From NCBI GenBank assembly GCA_963735115.1, contig CAVTJR010000001.1, positions 1,550,001 to 1,614,000 of the forward strand: 64,000 bases of DNA, in the 5' to 3' direction. The stretch comes from JAKACA01 sp963735115. Its GTDB lineage: Bacteria; Actinomycetota; Acidimicrobiia; Acidimicrobiales; Bog-793. Shown piece after piece: positions 1 to 8,234 of this stretch; positions within the stretch are counted from its first letter, which is position 1; every line of letters starts with the position of its first letter. The position numbers were made by a program, and so were the translations under genes. The notes under the pieces were generated by a model. The model made no database searches and was not told where the DNA came from. It worked only from the letters and a program-made list of their open reading frames with translations.

Positions 1-2
1 CG

Positions 3-374
3 GACTCGGACTCGCCCCACTCGTCGCAGTCGATGGCCTGGGGGATCAAGCGTTTCTCGAACGACGAGCTGCGTCAGCGCTTCATCGACGTCTCCGTGCC
101 GCAGGCGGCCGTCCTCGGCCTGCGGCTGCCGGACGGCGCCCTCGCCTGGAACGAGGAGCGCGGCCACTACGACTTCGGTGAGATCGACTGGTCCGAATTC
201 AAACGGGTGCTGTCCGGAGACGGTCCCTGCAACCGTCAGCGTCTCGCCCGCCGCCGGCAGGCGCACGAGGAGGGTGCCTGGGTGCGCGAAGCCGCCATGG
301 CGCATGCCGCCAAGCGTGCCGCCTCCGACGGGACGGCGGCGCCGGAGAGCGCAGGCCATGGCGCTGTCGCCTGA
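3..374 (+). CDS. paaA: 1,2-phenylacetyl-CoA epoxidase subunit A, C-terminal part (partial)
   Basis: This is the last 123 residues of the catalytic di-iron subunit of the ring 1,2-phenylacetyl-CoA epoxidase, cut by the window start; the frame is open from base 3. The segment MAWGIKRFSNDELRQRF, followed by NEERGHYDFGEIDW and GAWVREAA, is characteristic of the PaaA C-terminus. The iron ligands lie upstream and are outside the window. The enzyme epoxidises phenylacetyl-CoA in the aerobic phenylacetate pathway, acting with PaaC as a heteromer. The next gene, paaB, begins 17 bases before this stop codon, so the two are translationally coupled. Identity is close to certain from the paaABC order. Confidence 0.95.
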   Translation, partial: DSDSPHSSQSMAWGIKRFSNDELRQRFIDVSVPQAAVLGLRLPDGALAWNEERGHYDFGEIDWSEFKRVLSGDGPCNRQRLARRRQAHEEGAWVREAAMAHAAKRAASDGTAAPESAGHGAVA

Positions 375-666
375 CGGCTCCTCGGCGGCGCCCTGGCCGC
401 TGTGGGAGGTCTTCGTCCGCCCGAAACGCGGGCTGTCGCACACCCACGCCGGCAGCCTGCACGCGCCCGACGCCGCCCTCGCCCTCCAGAACGCCCGCGA
501 CCTCTTCACCCGCCGCCAGGAGGGCGTCAGCATCTGGGTGGTCCGCTCGTCCGACATCACCGCCTCCAGCCCGGACGAGAAGGAGCCGTTCTTCGACCCG
601 GCCGGCGACAAGGTGTACCGCCACCCGACGTTCTATGACATCCCGCCGGAAGCCGGCCACCTGTGA
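358..666 (+). CDS. paaB: 1,2-phenylacetyl-CoA epoxidase subunit B
   Basis: A small 102-residue protein of the PaaB family. WPLWEVFVRPKRGLSHTHAG near the start and the DPAGDKVYRHPTFYDIP tail are family hallmarks. PaaB bridges the PaaAC core of the epoxidase complex. The ATG at 358 was chosen because it starts at the conserved N-terminus and overlaps the paaA stop by 17 bases; the longer open frame upstream is a shadow of paaA. The stop overlaps the paaC GTG by four bases. Length fits the family (about 95-105 residues). Confidence 0.95.
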   Translation: MALSPDGSSAAPWPLWEVFVRPKRGLSHTHAGSLHAPDAALALQNARDLFTRRQEGVSIWVVRSSDITASSPDEKEPFFDPAGDKVYRHPTFYDIPPEAGHL

Positions 667-1430
667 GCAGCGTCACGGTGCTCGCGCCTTCGTCGGCACG
701 GTACGCCGCCGCCCTCGGCGACGACGCCCTCGTGCTCGCGCAGCGGCTCTGCGAGTGGGCGACACGCGCTCCGGCCATCGAGGAGGACGTCGCCTTGATG
801 AACGTCGCCCTCGACCTGTTGGGACAGGCGCGGGCGCTGCTCAGCTACGCGGGCGAGCTGGAGGGTGCCGGGCGGACGGAGGACGATCTCGCCTTCCTGC
901 GCGACGAGGGCGACTTCCGCAACTGCCAGCTCGTGGAGCTCCCGAACGGCGACTTCGCCACGACGATGGCCCGCCAGCTCCTCTTCTCGGCCTACCAGTA
1001 CGAGCTCTACACGGCCTTGTCCGCCTCGAGGGACGAGCGCATCTCCGCTGTGGCGGCAAAGGCCGTGAAGGAAGTCACCTATCACCGCCAGCACGCCGCC
1101 GGCTGGGTCGTCCGCCTGGGCGACGGCACAGACGAGAGCCACGCTCGCGCGCAGGCGGCGCTGGAGGCGGTCTGGCCCTTCGCCGGCGAGCTGTTCGAGC
1201 CGGCAGCGGATGCCGACCTCGTGCAGAAGGGCATCGCCTGTGACCCGGCGGCGTTGCGCCCGCCGTGGATCTCCTACGTCACCTCGGTGCTAGCGGAGGC
1301 GACCCTCGAGATCCCCACCACCACCTGGGCGCCGACAGGTGGCCGCCATGGGCTGCACACCGAGGCCTTCGGGTACCTGCTCGCCGAGATGCAGCACCTG
1401 CACCGCGCCCACCCCGGAGCCACCTGGTGA
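663..1430 (+). CDS. paaC: 1,2-phenylacetyl-CoA epoxidase subunit C
   Basis: A 255-residue PaaC-family ferritin-like subunit, the structural partner of PaaA needed for substrate binding but without a di-iron centre. Visible family features are EEDVALMNVALDLLGQAR (about residues 39-56), the LRDEGDFRNCQLVE block and the C-terminal HTEAFGYLLAEMQ HLHRAHPGATW ending. The GTG start overlaps the paaB stop (GTGA), the usual tight coupling in this operon. A GC hairpin directly follows the stop, and then two palindromic repeats separate it from paaD. Confidence 0.95.
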   Translation: MSSVTVLAPSSARYAAALGDDALVLAQRLCEWATRAPAIEEDVALMNVALDLLGQARALLSYAGELEGAGRTEDDLAFLRDEGDFRNCQLVELPNGDFATTMARQLLFSAYQYELYTALSASRDERISAVAAKAVKEVTYHRQHAAGWVVRLGDGTDESHARAQAALEAVWPFAGELFEPAADADLVQKGIACDPAALRPPWISYVTSVLAEATLEIPTTTWAPTGGRHGLHTEAFGYLLAEMQHLHRAHPGATW

Positions 1431-1433
1431 GGG

Positions 1434-1447
1434 GGGCGGCTCCGCCC
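1434..1447 (+). terminator. Short GC hairpin after paaC
   Basis: GGGCG and CGCCC flank a four-base loop immediately after the paaC stop. There is no T tract. It may attenuate or stabilise the transcript between paaABC and paaDE; this is an inference from structure only. Confidence 0.35.
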
Positions 1448-1461
1448 GGGCCGGCGGCGAC

Positions 1462-1505
1462 GTGGTGGTGGGTTTCGGTCAGATGTGTGTGCAGCCGACT
1501 ACCAC
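1462..1505 (+). repeat. 44-nt palindromic repeat, copy 1
   Basis: Begins GTGGTGGTGGGTTTCGGTCA and ends CGACTACCAC; the two ends can pair as an imperfect stem around an AT-richer centre. A second copy follows 28 bases later and a third lies in the mazG-like gene at 22747-22790. All three have the same 44-nt length and the same core GGTTTCGGTCA or AGTTTCGGTCA. No gene occupies this interval. Confidence 0.8.
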
Positions 1506-1533
1506 CTCGGGCGATCATCGTCCGGGCGAGGAC

Positions 1534-1577
1534 GTGGTAGTGAGTTTCGGTCATATATGCGTGAAGACGACTACCAC
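1534..1577 (+). repeat. 44-nt palindromic repeat, copy 2
   Basis: Begins GTGGTAGTGAGTTTCGGTCA and ends CGACTACCAC. The outer ten bases ACGTGGTAGT (1532-1541) are perfectly complementary to ACTACCACGT (1570-1579). It is a tandem neighbour of copy 1 with a 72-base period, and both lie between paaC and paaD on the transcribed strand, so they would form hairpins in the paa mRNA. Confidence 0.8.
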
Positions 1578-1691
1578 GTGGGCCGCCGCCAGCCCCTCAA
1601 GGTCGGCCCGACCGTTTGGAGCCGCTCGTCTCAAACCCCCCACCGAGGTTGTTCCCACCGCCCGCCGGCGGCGCCGGAGGGGGTGGGTGCG

Positions 1692-2207
1692 ATGACGGTG
1701 TCCGCCAACGGGCTGACCGCTACCGAGGAGATCGCCCGCATCGCCGGCTCGGTCGAGGACCCGGAGCTGCCGCACGTCACCATCGGCGAGCTCGGCATCT
1801 TGCGGGCGGTGGTGGTCGACGAGCACGGCCACGCCGAGGTGGAGCTCACGCCGACGTACTCCGGCTGCCCGGCCGTCGAGGTCATCGAGGGCGACGTGCG
1901 GGCGGCGCTGGCGGACGCCGGCTACGCGGACGTCAGCGTGCGGAGGGTGCTGTCGCCGCCGTGGACGACCGATTGGATCACCCCCGAAGGTAGGCGCAAG
2001 CTCGCAGCCGGCGGCATCGCCCCGCCGGCATCGGTCTGCGCACCGGTCGGCGACGCCCCCAGCCAGCCGGTCGCCTTCGTCGTCCGCTGCCCTCACTGCG
2101 GCTCGCCCGACACCGAGCTCGTCTCCCCCTTCGGCTCGACCGCCTGCAAGGCGCTCCGGCGCTGCCGCAGCTGCGCTGAGCCCTTCGATCACTTCAAGCC
2201 CTTTTGA
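1692..2207 (+). CDS. paaD: Phenylacetyl-CoA epoxidase assembly subunit PaaD (PaaJ)
   Basis: A 171-residue PaaD protein. The N-terminal DUF59/MIP18-like domain (about residues 8-85: VEDPELPHVTIGELGIL, TYSGCPAVEVIEGDV) resembles Fe-S assembly factors. The C-terminal part holds a four-cysteine zinc-type module, CPHCGS and CKALRRCRSC. PaaD is thought to mature the epoxidase iron centre. ATG 1692 was chosen because the family's N-terminus begins just after it; the open frame extends further upstream only through the palindromic repeat region. The stop overlaps the TTG start of paaE. Confidence 0.92.
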   Translation: MTVSANGLTATEEIARIAGSVEDPELPHVTIGELGILRAVVVDEHGHAEVELTPTYSGCPAVEVIEGDVRAALADAGYADVSVRRVLSPPWTTDWITPEGRRKLAAGGIAPPASVCAPVGDAPSQPVAFVVRCPHCGSPDTELVSPFGSTACKALRRCRSCAEPFDHFKPF

Positions 2208-3322
2208 GCCAGCAGACGGGCAGCCAGCAGGCGGTCGCCGACGCCGGATCCGCCGGGGTGACGAGCCGCTGGGTCCCGCTCAAGGTGAAAGCCGTCGAGC
2301 CGTTGACGCACGACTCCGTCGTGGTGGCCTTCGATGGTGAGATGGCGTACTCGGCCGGACAGCACCTGACGCTCCGCCGTGTCGTCGAGGGGAAGGAGCT
2401 GCGGCGGACGTACTCGATCTGCGCAAGCGCGGGAAGCCGCAACCTGCGCATCGGGGTGAAGCGCTTGGAGGGCGGCGCCTTCTCCACCTGGGTCAACGAC
2501 GAGCTGTCGCCCGGCGACGTCGTCGAGGTGATGGCGCCGGCCGGGCGGTTCACACCCCGGCTCGACCCGGCCGCCCGCCGCCGATACGTCGCCGTGGCGG
2601 CGGGCAGCGGCATCACGCCGATCCTCTCGATCGTGGCCACCACCCTCGAGGTCGAACCGGAGAGCACCGTTGCGCTCTGGTACGGCAACAAGACGACGCG
2701 CGACATCATGTTCCTCGAGGAGCTGTGCGACTTGAAGGACCGCTACGCCGATCGTTTCGAGGTGCTGTTCTTCCTCTCGCGGGAGGAGCAGGAGGTCGAG
2801 CTCGTGAGCGGCCGCATCGACGGCGAGCGCGTCAGGCGGCTCACGGCCGAGCTGCAGCCGGCTGCCGAGGTGGACGAGTGGTTCCTCTGCGGGCCGTTCA
2901 CGATGGTGGGCGAGGTGCGGGCTGCCCTCGGGGAAGCCGGTGTCGACCCGGCCCGCGTGCACGCCGAGCTGTTCCACGTCGACGGCGAGCTGCCCCGGGC
3001 CGCCCGGGCGGCCCGCTCGGCCCTGCACCAGGAGTGGGATGGGTGCACGAGCGAAGTGACCATCGTCCTCAACGGCCGAGCCACGACGGTGACCGTGCCC
3101 TTTGACGGGGACCCGGTGCTGGACTCCCTCGTGGCGGTTCGCAGCGACGCCCCTTTCTCCTGCACGAGCGGGGTCTGCGGCACCTGCCGCGCCCGCGTCG
3201 TGGAGGGGTCGGTCGAGATGGACGTCGTCTACGCCCTCGAGCCGGACGAAACCGCCCGCGGCTATGTCCTCATGTGCCAGTCACACCCGACGAGCGACGT
3301 CCTCCGCCTCGAGATCGAGTGA
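2204..3322 (+). CDS. paaE: Phenylacetyl-CoA epoxidase reductase subunit
   Basis: A 372-residue flavin and iron-sulfur reductase that passes electrons from NAD(P)H to the PaaA di-iron site. In order: FAD-binding domain with RTYSIC, pyridine-nucleotide domain with GSGITP and CGPFTM, and a C-terminal plant-type [2Fe-2S] ferredoxin domain with CTSGVCGTC plus a distal cysteine in VLMCQSHP. The TTG at 2204 overlaps the paaD stop by four bases; a GTG at about 2259 is a possible shorter start. It closes the paa set; paaK, paaG and paaZ are not in the window. Confidence 0.94.
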   Translation: MSQQTGSQQAVADAGSAGVTSRWVPLKVKAVEPLTHDSVVVAFDGEMAYSAGQHLTLRRVVEGKELRRTYSICASAGSRNLRIGVKRLEGGAFSTWVNDELSPGDVVEVMAPAGRFTPRLDPAARRRYVAVAAGSGITPILSIVATTLEVEPESTVALWYGNKTTRDIMFLEELCDLKDRYADRFEVLFFLSREEQEVELVSGRIDGERVRRLTAELQPAAEVDEWFLCGPFTMVGEVRAALGEAGVDPARVHAELFHVDGELPRAARAARSALHQEWDGCTSEVTIVLNGRATTVTVPFDGDPVLDSLVAVRSDAPFSCTSGVCGTCRARVVEGSVEMDVVYALEPDETARGYVLMCQSHPTSDVLRLEIE

Positions 3323-3352
3323 TCCCACGAGCCGGCGGCGGTTGGCGGCTGC

Positions 3353-3964
3353 CTAGGAGGCGGACGACTTGGAGTAGATGCTCCGCTTTGGTCTTCTGAG
3401 CTGCGCCCGCACGAGCGGCTCGAAGTGCTCGAGGGGCAGCGTGTCATAGGTCGGGTCGAACGACACCTGGTCGTACTCGGAGCAGAACTCGGCCGTGTAG
3501 TCGAACCACTCGTGGCCGCGGTACCGCTCGCGGAGCTCGCGGTCGAGGCCGATGAAGTGGAAGAAGTAGTAGCCCTGGAAGACGCCGTGCTTCTCGACCA
3601 TCCAACGGTTCTGCTCGGAGACGAACGGCGCCACGATTGCGGCAGCCACTTCGGCGTGGTTTGCCGGCCCGAGGGTGTCACCGATGTCGTGCACGAGGGC
3701 GCAGAAGACGTACTCGTCGTCGCGACCGGCCCGGTAGGCGCGCGTGGCCGTCTGCAGCGAGTGCGTCAGCCGGTCGACGGCGAAACCGCCGTAGTCGCCG
3801 CCGAGCAGCTTCAAGTGGCTCAGCAGCCGATCGGGCAGGCCTTTGAAGAACTCGGCGTCGCTGGCGGCGATGAGGCTCCAGTCCTCCGCCGTGCCGTCGA
3901 CCATTGCGTGGAACTTGGCGAGCTCGGAAGGCATCGGGGCCGAGGTCTCGGTCTGGGTTGACAT
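3353..3964 (-). CDS. HD-domain protein, putative metal-dependent phosphohydrolase or oxygenase
   Basis: A 203-residue HD-superfamily protein. Candidate metal ligands are His68 (THSLQTATRA), the His92-Asp93 pair (ALVHDIGD) and His103 (ANHAEVAA). The C-terminal half is rich in aromatic residues (GYYFFHFIG). Proteins of this type include both phosphohydrolases and mixed-valent di-iron oxygenases (PhnZ and MIOX relatives), and the sequence alone does not decide between them. It lies 14 bases downstream of the Lrp-type regulator on the same strand, so it is probably co-transcribed with it, and convergent with paaE. Confidence 0.75.
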   Translation of the reverse strand: MSTQTETSAPMPSELAKFHAMVDGTAEDWSLIAASDAEFFKGLPDRLLSHLKLLGGDYGGFAVDRLTHSLQTATRAYRAGRDDEYVFCALVHDIGDTLGPANHAEVAAAIVAPFVSEQNRWMVEKHGVFQGYYFFHFIGLDRELRERYRGHEWFDYTAEFCSEYDQVSFDPTYDTLPLEHFEPLVRAQLRRPKRSIYSKSSAS

Positions 3965-3978
3965 GGGCTCATTCTGCC

Positions 3979-4515
3979 TCAGCTGCCAGCGGCGGGCGGG
4001 AGCGCCCGCTCGGAGAAGAGGTAGCCGACGCCGTCCATCTCGTCGAGCACGAACGTCGTCTGCGTCGCCGTGACGCCGTCGATGGCGTGCAACTGCTCGA
4101 GGACGACGTCGCGCAGGTCGCTCGGGTCGTGCACCCGGACGAGGACGAGGAGGTCGAATTCGCCGCTCACGAGGGCGACGTGCTCGACGCCCGGCAGGCG
4201 GGCGATGACGTGGCCGAGGGTGCGCCAGGCGTGCTGGTCGATCTTGACGTACACATAGGCAGCCAGGCCGGCGCCCGCCCGCCGGGGGTCGAGCACGACC
4301 GTGAAGCCCCGGATCACACCGGCGTCCTGCAGCCGCTGGATGCGGTTGTAAGCGGTCGCCCGGCCGATGCGGGCACGCTCGGCGATCTCGCGGACCGACG
4401 CCCGCCCGTCGGCCGAGAGCAGGTCGAGGATGCGCAGGTCGATGGCGTCGAGCGCCCCTGCGGGCGTCCTGGACAGCGTGCCCGGCGGCGACGCCACTGG
4501 CGACATTTTGGCCAT
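3979..4515 (-). CDS. Lrp/AsnC family transcriptional regulator (BkdR-like by context)
   Basis: A 178-residue feast/famine regulator. An N-terminal winged helix-turn-helix (about residues 22-75, LDAIDLRILDLLSADGR and ARIGRATAYNRI) is followed by a RAM/AsnC ligand-binding domain (about 85-160, YVYVKIDQ, VALVSGEFDLLVLVRV). It is divergent from the 2-oxoacid dehydrogenase operon with 132 bases between the start codons. Lrp-type regulators commonly control branched-chain keto acid dehydrogenase genes in this arrangement, so regulation of that operon in response to branched-chain amino acids is a reasonable inference. About 20 extra N-terminal residues precede the HTH; a downstream start is possible. 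Confidence 0.88.
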   Translation of the reverse strand: MAKMSPVASPPGTLSRTPAGALDAIDLRILDLLSADGRASVREIAERARIGRATAYNRIQRLQDAGVIRGFTVVLDPRRAGAGLAAYVYVKIDQHAWRTLGHVIARLPGVEHVALVSGEFDLLVLVRVHDPSDLRDVVLEQLHAIDGVTATQTTFVLDEMDGVGYLFSERALPPAAGS

Positions 4516-4528
4516 CGACCGGGCAGTC

Positions 4529-4603
4529 TATCTGCCAATCATCTCGACTTTGTGGACATAGTGGACGAATCGGCCTTCCATCGCCATCATCTCAAGGCAG
4601 ATG
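4529..4603. promoter_or_regulatory. Divergent promoter/operator region between the Lrp-type gene and the E1 alpha gene
   Basis: The intergenic segment carries a tight direct repeat GTGGAC at 4552-4557 and 4561-4566 (nine-base spacing) and a distant inverted pair TATCTGCC (4529-4536) and GGCAGATG (4596-4603). These are candidate binding sites for the adjacent Lrp-type regulator. No clear -35/-10 pair was identified. Confidence 0.3.
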
Positions 4604-4647
4604 GTATCGCCCATGCCCGATGACGCCCCTGAAAGGCCAACCCCCCG

Positions 4648-5763
4648 GTGACCGCCCTCGCCCCCCACCTCGCCGGCCTGCTCGAAGTCGTCCCCTTCGG
4701 GGAGCCCGTCTGCTTGATCGCCCCCGACGGCTCGCCCGCGGGGGCTCCCGGACTGGAGATGCCGAGCGACGGGCGGCTGCTCGAGCTCTACCGGCGGCTC
4801 GTCACGGCGCGGCGGTTCGACCGGCTGGCGACGACGCTCACCCGCCAGGGCCGCCTCGCCGTCTACCCCTCCGCCGGAGGGCAGGAGGCCTGCCAGGTGG
4901 GCGCCGTGCTGGCGTTGCGTCCGCAGGACTGGATGTTCCCCACCTACCGGGAGACGGTGGCGCTCATCACCCGCGGCATCCCGGCCGTGGAGGCGCTCTC
5001 GTTGCTGCGAGGCGAGTGGCACTGCGGCTACGACCCGCAACAGTGGCGGACGGCGCCGCAGTGCACGCCGCTGGCGACGCAGGCGCTGCACGCCGTCGGA
5101 CTGGGCTTCGCTGCCCGGCTCAAGGGCGAGGACACGGCCGTGCTCGTCTTCCTGGGCGACGGCGCCACGAGCGAGGGGGACGCCAACGTCGCCTTGAACT
5201 TCGCCGCCGTCTACGAAGTGCCTGTCGTCTTCTTCATCCAGAACAACCAGTACGCCATCAGCGTGCCGCTCTCCAAGCAGACGAGGTCTCCGACCCTCGC
5301 CCACCGTGCCCTCGGCTACGGCATCGGCGGCTACCGCGTGGACGGCAACGACGTCGTGGCCGTGCAGGCGATGGTGTCCCAGCTGCTCGATGAAGGGCGT
5401 AGCGGTGCCGGCCCGGCCGTCGTCGAGGCCATCACCTACCGGATGGAGGCCCACACGAACGCTGATGACGCTGCCCGCTACCGCTCCGCCGAGGAGGCGC
5501 AGCCCTGGGTGGAGCGCGACCCGCTCGCCCGCCTCGAGGCCTACCTGCTGAACCGGGGCGTGCTCGACCAGGCGCGCCATGACGACATCGCGGCGGCGGC
5601 AGAGCGTTTCGCCTCCAGTGTGCGCACCGCCCTCGCCACCGACGTCGAGCCGGATGCCGCCTCCTTGTTCGCCCACGTCTACAGCCGCCCGACGGCCCTG
5701 CTCGAGGCGGAATCGGCCTGGCTCGCCGAGCAGATGCGCTTCGCAAGGCAAGAAGCCCCGTGA
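4648..5763 (+). CDS. bkdA: 2-oxoacid (branched-chain) dehydrogenase E1 component, alpha subunit
   Basis: A 371-residue thiamine-diphosphate enzyme subunit that decarboxylates 2-oxo acids. The ThDP motif runs from GDGATSEGDAN (about residue 170) to FIQNNQYAIS (about 197-206); RMEAHTNADDAARYR is the conserved region near the phosphorylation loop of this family. The GTG start is preceded by GAAAGG. It overlaps the beta-subunit gene by four bases. The split E1 alpha/beta with its own E2 and an adjacent Lrp-type gene favours branched-chain 2-oxoacid dehydrogenase over pyruvate dehydrogenase, but substrate specificity is inferred. Confidence 0.9.
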   Translation: MTALAPHLAGLLEVVPFGEPVCLIAPDGSPAGAPGLEMPSDGRLLELYRRLVTARRFDRLATTLTRQGRLAVYPSAGGQEACQVGAVLALRPQDWMFPTYRETVALITRGIPAVEALSLLRGEWHCGYDPQQWRTAPQCTPLATQALHAVGLGFAARLKGEDTAVLVFLGDGATSEGDANVALNFAAVYEVPVVFFIQNNQYAISVPLSKQTRSPTLAHRALGYGIGGYRVDGNDVVAVQAMVSQLLDEGRSGAGPAVVEAITYRMEAHTNADDAARYRSAEEAQPWVERDPLARLEAYLLNRGVLDQARHDDIAAAAERFASSVRTALATDVEPDAASLFAHVYSRPTALLEAESAWLAEQMRFARQEAP

Positions 5764-6761
5764 CCGTCTCGATGGCGGAGGCGCTCAACCGGGCGCTCAA
5801 CGACGCCATGGCGGCGGACGAGTCCGTCCTCGTCTTCGGGGAGGACGTCGGCCGTCTCGGGGGCGTCTTTCGCGTGACCGACGGGTTGACGGCGGAGTTC
5901 GGGGAGAAGCGCTGCTTCGACACGCCGCTCGCCGAGAGCGGCATCGTGGGCACGGCCGTGGGCATGGCGATGTACGGCTTCCGGCCGGTGGTGGAGATGC
6001 AGTTCGACGCCTTCGCGTACCCGGCCTTCGAACAGATCACGAGCCATGTCGCCAAGCTGCGAAACCGCACGCGCTCCCGCCTCAGCCTGCCTCTCGTGAT
6101 TCGCATCCCCTATGGCGGCGGCATCGGCGGGGTCGAGCACCACTCGGACTCCTCCGAGGCGTACTACACCCACACGCCCGGACTCACCGTGCTCACCCCA
6201 GCTGGGGCGGCGGACGCCTACTCGATGCTGCGAGAGGCGATCGAGATGCCCGATCCCGTCATCTTCCTCGAGCCGAAGCGCCGCTACTGGGCCAAAGCCG
6301 ACGTCGAGCTGCCCGTCACCACCGAGCCCGCCCACCGCGCCGTCGTGCGGCGCGCCGGCAGGGACGCCACCGTGATCGCCTACGGGGCCATGGTGGAGAC
6401 GGCGCTGGAGGCGGCGAGCGCCGGGGCAGAGGAGGGTCTCGATCTCGAAGTCGTGGATCTTCGCAGCCTCTCGCCCTTCGACGCCGACACCGTGGCGGAG
6501 TCGGTGCGCCGGACGGGCCGGGCGGTCGTCGTGCACGAGGCGAGCACCTTCGGCGGCTTCGGCGCAGAGGTCGTGGCCCGGCTGACCGAGATGTGCTTCC
6601 ATCATCTGGAAGCTCCCATCGCTCGGGTGGGCGGGCTCGACATCCCCTACCCGCCGCCCAAGCTCGAGGAGCACCACCTGCCGAACGTCGACCGCATCCT
6701 CGACGCCGTCGACTCCTTGCAGTGGGACGACGGCCCGGCCGGCGGGGGAGCCCGTCGGTGA
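5760..6761 (+). CDS. bkdB: 2-oxoacid (branched-chain) dehydrogenase E1 component, beta subunit
   Basis: A 333-residue E1 beta subunit. VFGEDVGRLGGVFRVTDGL near residues 24-42 and PLAESGIVGTAVGMA are hallmark segments; the C-terminal transketolase-like domain includes YGAMVETAL and VHEASTFGGFGAEVV. With the alpha subunit it forms the heterotetrameric decarboxylase. Starts on GTG overlapping the alpha stop (GTGA) and ends overlapping the E2 GTG by four bases, so all three genes are coupled. Confidence 0.92.
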   Translation: MTVSMAEALNRALNDAMAADESVLVFGEDVGRLGGVFRVTDGLTAEFGEKRCFDTPLAESGIVGTAVGMAMYGFRPVVEMQFDAFAYPAFEQITSHVAKLRNRTRSRLSLPLVIRIPYGGGIGGVEHHSDSSEAYYTHTPGLTVLTPAGAADAYSMLREAIEMPDPVIFLEPKRRYWAKADVELPVTTEPAHRAVVRRAGRDATVIAYGAMVETALEAASAGAEEGLDLEVVDLRSLSPFDADTVAESVRRTGRAVVVHEASTFGGFGAEVVARLTEMCFHHLEAPIARVGGLDIPYPPPKLEEHHLPNVDRILDAVDSLQWDDGPAGGGARR

Positions 6762-8122
6762 CGGGACGGGAGTTTTGCCTGCCGGATCTCGGCGAGGGTC
6801 TCGAAGATGCCGAGATCGTCCGCTGGCTCGTGGCCGAAGGCGACGTCGTCGCCGTCGACCAGCCGGTCGTCGAAGTGGTGACGGCCAAGGCGAACGTCGA
6901 GCTGCCCTCGCCCTTCGGCGGCGTCATCGCGAGGCTGCACCATGCCGTCGGCGACGTCGTCCCCGTCGGGGCGCCCCTCGTATCCGTCGCCGAGTCGGCT
7001 GACGCCGGCGCCGACGCCGTCGTCGACGGCGGCACGGGGGCCGGGTCGGCCGCCGTCGCCGAGCTTGCCGCCGAGGCCGCTTCGGGCAGCGTGCTCGTCG
7101 GCTACGGGACCCGGCCAGGGCGCCGCCGCCGGCGCAGGGCCGCCGCCGAGGGCGCCGGCGGCGCTACCGTCATGCCGCCTGCCGCCGTTCCCAGTGCCGT
7201 CGCCTCCAGTCCCCTCGTGCCCTCTGCCGGGGGAACGTCCACGGCGGGCGCATGCAGGCCAGCCGTCCTCTCGCCCGTCGTGCGCCGTCTCGCCCGGGAT
7301 CTCGGCGTGGATCTCTCGGAGCTCGCCGGATCCGGTCCTGACGGTGTCATCACCCGGAGCGATGTGGAGCGGGCGGGGGACCTCCCCGAGATAGCCGTCG
7401 ACACCCGAGCCGCCCCGGGGGCGGCCAGCGACGAACCCGAGCGCATCGTGATGCGGGGAGCCCACCGCCAGATGGCCGAGCGCCTGGCACGTTCCCGCCG
7501 CGAGATCCCCGAAGCGACCGTCTGGGTGGACGCCGACGCCTCCGGCCTCCTCGAGGCGAAAGGCGCCATCGACCTGGCCAACTCGGAGCGCGCCACCGGG
7601 GTCGGCCTCACGAGCTGGCTCGCCCGTTTCTGTGTCCTCGGCCTCAAGACCTGGCCGCTGCTCAACTCGAGGATCGAGGGGGACGAGATCGTCGTGAGCC
7701 GGCGGGTGAACCTCGGGATCGCCGTCCAGACCGACGGCGGCCTCGTCGTGCCCGTGGTGCATCACGCCGAGCAGCTAGCCCTCCTCGAGCTCGACGACGA
7801 GATCCGCCGCCTGGCGAGCGCCGCCCGCTACGGCGGGCTCACGCGGGGCGAGCTCACCGGAGGCACCTTCACCCTCAACAACTACGGCGTCTTCGGCGTC
7901 GACGGCTCAGCCGCCATCATCAACTTCCCGGAGGTGGCCATCGTGGGCGTCGGCCGCGTCGTCGATCGACCCTGGGTCGTCGAGGGCGAAGTGCGGGCAC
8001 GGCCCGTCACCGAGCTCACGCTCGCCTTCGACCACCGGGTGTGTGACGGGGCGGTGGCGGGGGGTTTCTTGAGGTTTGTGGCCGACTGTGTGGAGCACCC
8101 GGTTCGCCTCCTCGCCCTCTAG
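6758..8122 (+). CDS. bkdC: Dihydrolipoyl acyltransferase E2 of the 2-oxoacid dehydrogenase
   Basis: A 454-residue E2. One N-terminal lipoyl domain with the modified lysine at about residue 44 (VVTAKANVELPSP), an Ala/Pro/Gly-rich linker, a peripheral subunit-binding domain (about 168-205: LSPVVRRLARDLGVDLSEL, GPDGVITRSDVERA), and a C-terminal catalytic domain ending with the active-site block DHRVCDGAVAGGF (His and Asp present). The GTG at 6758 overlaps the E1 beta stop and begins directly before the conserved FCLPDLGEGLE. No lipoamide dehydrogenase (E3) gene is seen in the window, so E3 is presumably shared and encoded elsewhere. Confidence 0.93.
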   Translation: MTGREFCLPDLGEGLEDAEIVRWLVAEGDVVAVDQPVVEVVTAKANVELPSPFGGVIARLHHAVGDVVPVGAPLVSVAESADAGADAVVDGGTGAGSAAVAELAAEAASGSVLVGYGTRPGRRRRRRAAAEGAGGATVMPPAAVPSAVASSPLVPSAGGTSTAGACRPAVLSPVVRRLARDLGVDLSELAGSGPDGVITRSDVERAGDLPEIAVDTRAAPGAASDEPERIVMRGAHRQMAERLARSRREIPEATVWVDADASGLLEAKGAIDLANSERATGVGLTSWLARFCVLGLKTWPLLNSRIEGDEIVVSRRVNLGIAVQTDGGLVVPVVHHAEQLALLELDDEIRRLASAARYGGLTRGELTGGTFTLNNYGVFGVDGSAAIINFPEVAIVGVGRVVDRPWVVEGEVRARPVTELTLAFDHRVCDGAVAGGFLRFVADCVEHPVRLLAL

Positions 8123-8234
8123 GGCGGCGAGCGCCGACGCCTCCTCCTCGACCGGCCGAAACGGAAACTGCCGCTAAGACAGAGAGACGTTCCATCCGGG
8201 CTCGCCGGCCCGGGCGACGGAGAGGAGCCAAGCC

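Noticed and set aside
1462..1577. Riboswitch between paaC and paaD
   Set aside because: The structure is explained by two copies of a repeat that also occurs inside an unrelated coding region.
4528..5751. 407-codon minus-strand open frame over the E1 alpha gene
   Set aside because: Antisense shadow of a conserved gene, with no motifs.
6647..7765. 372-codon minus-strand open frame over E2
   Set aside because: Shadow of the lipoyl and catalytic domains, no conserved sequence.
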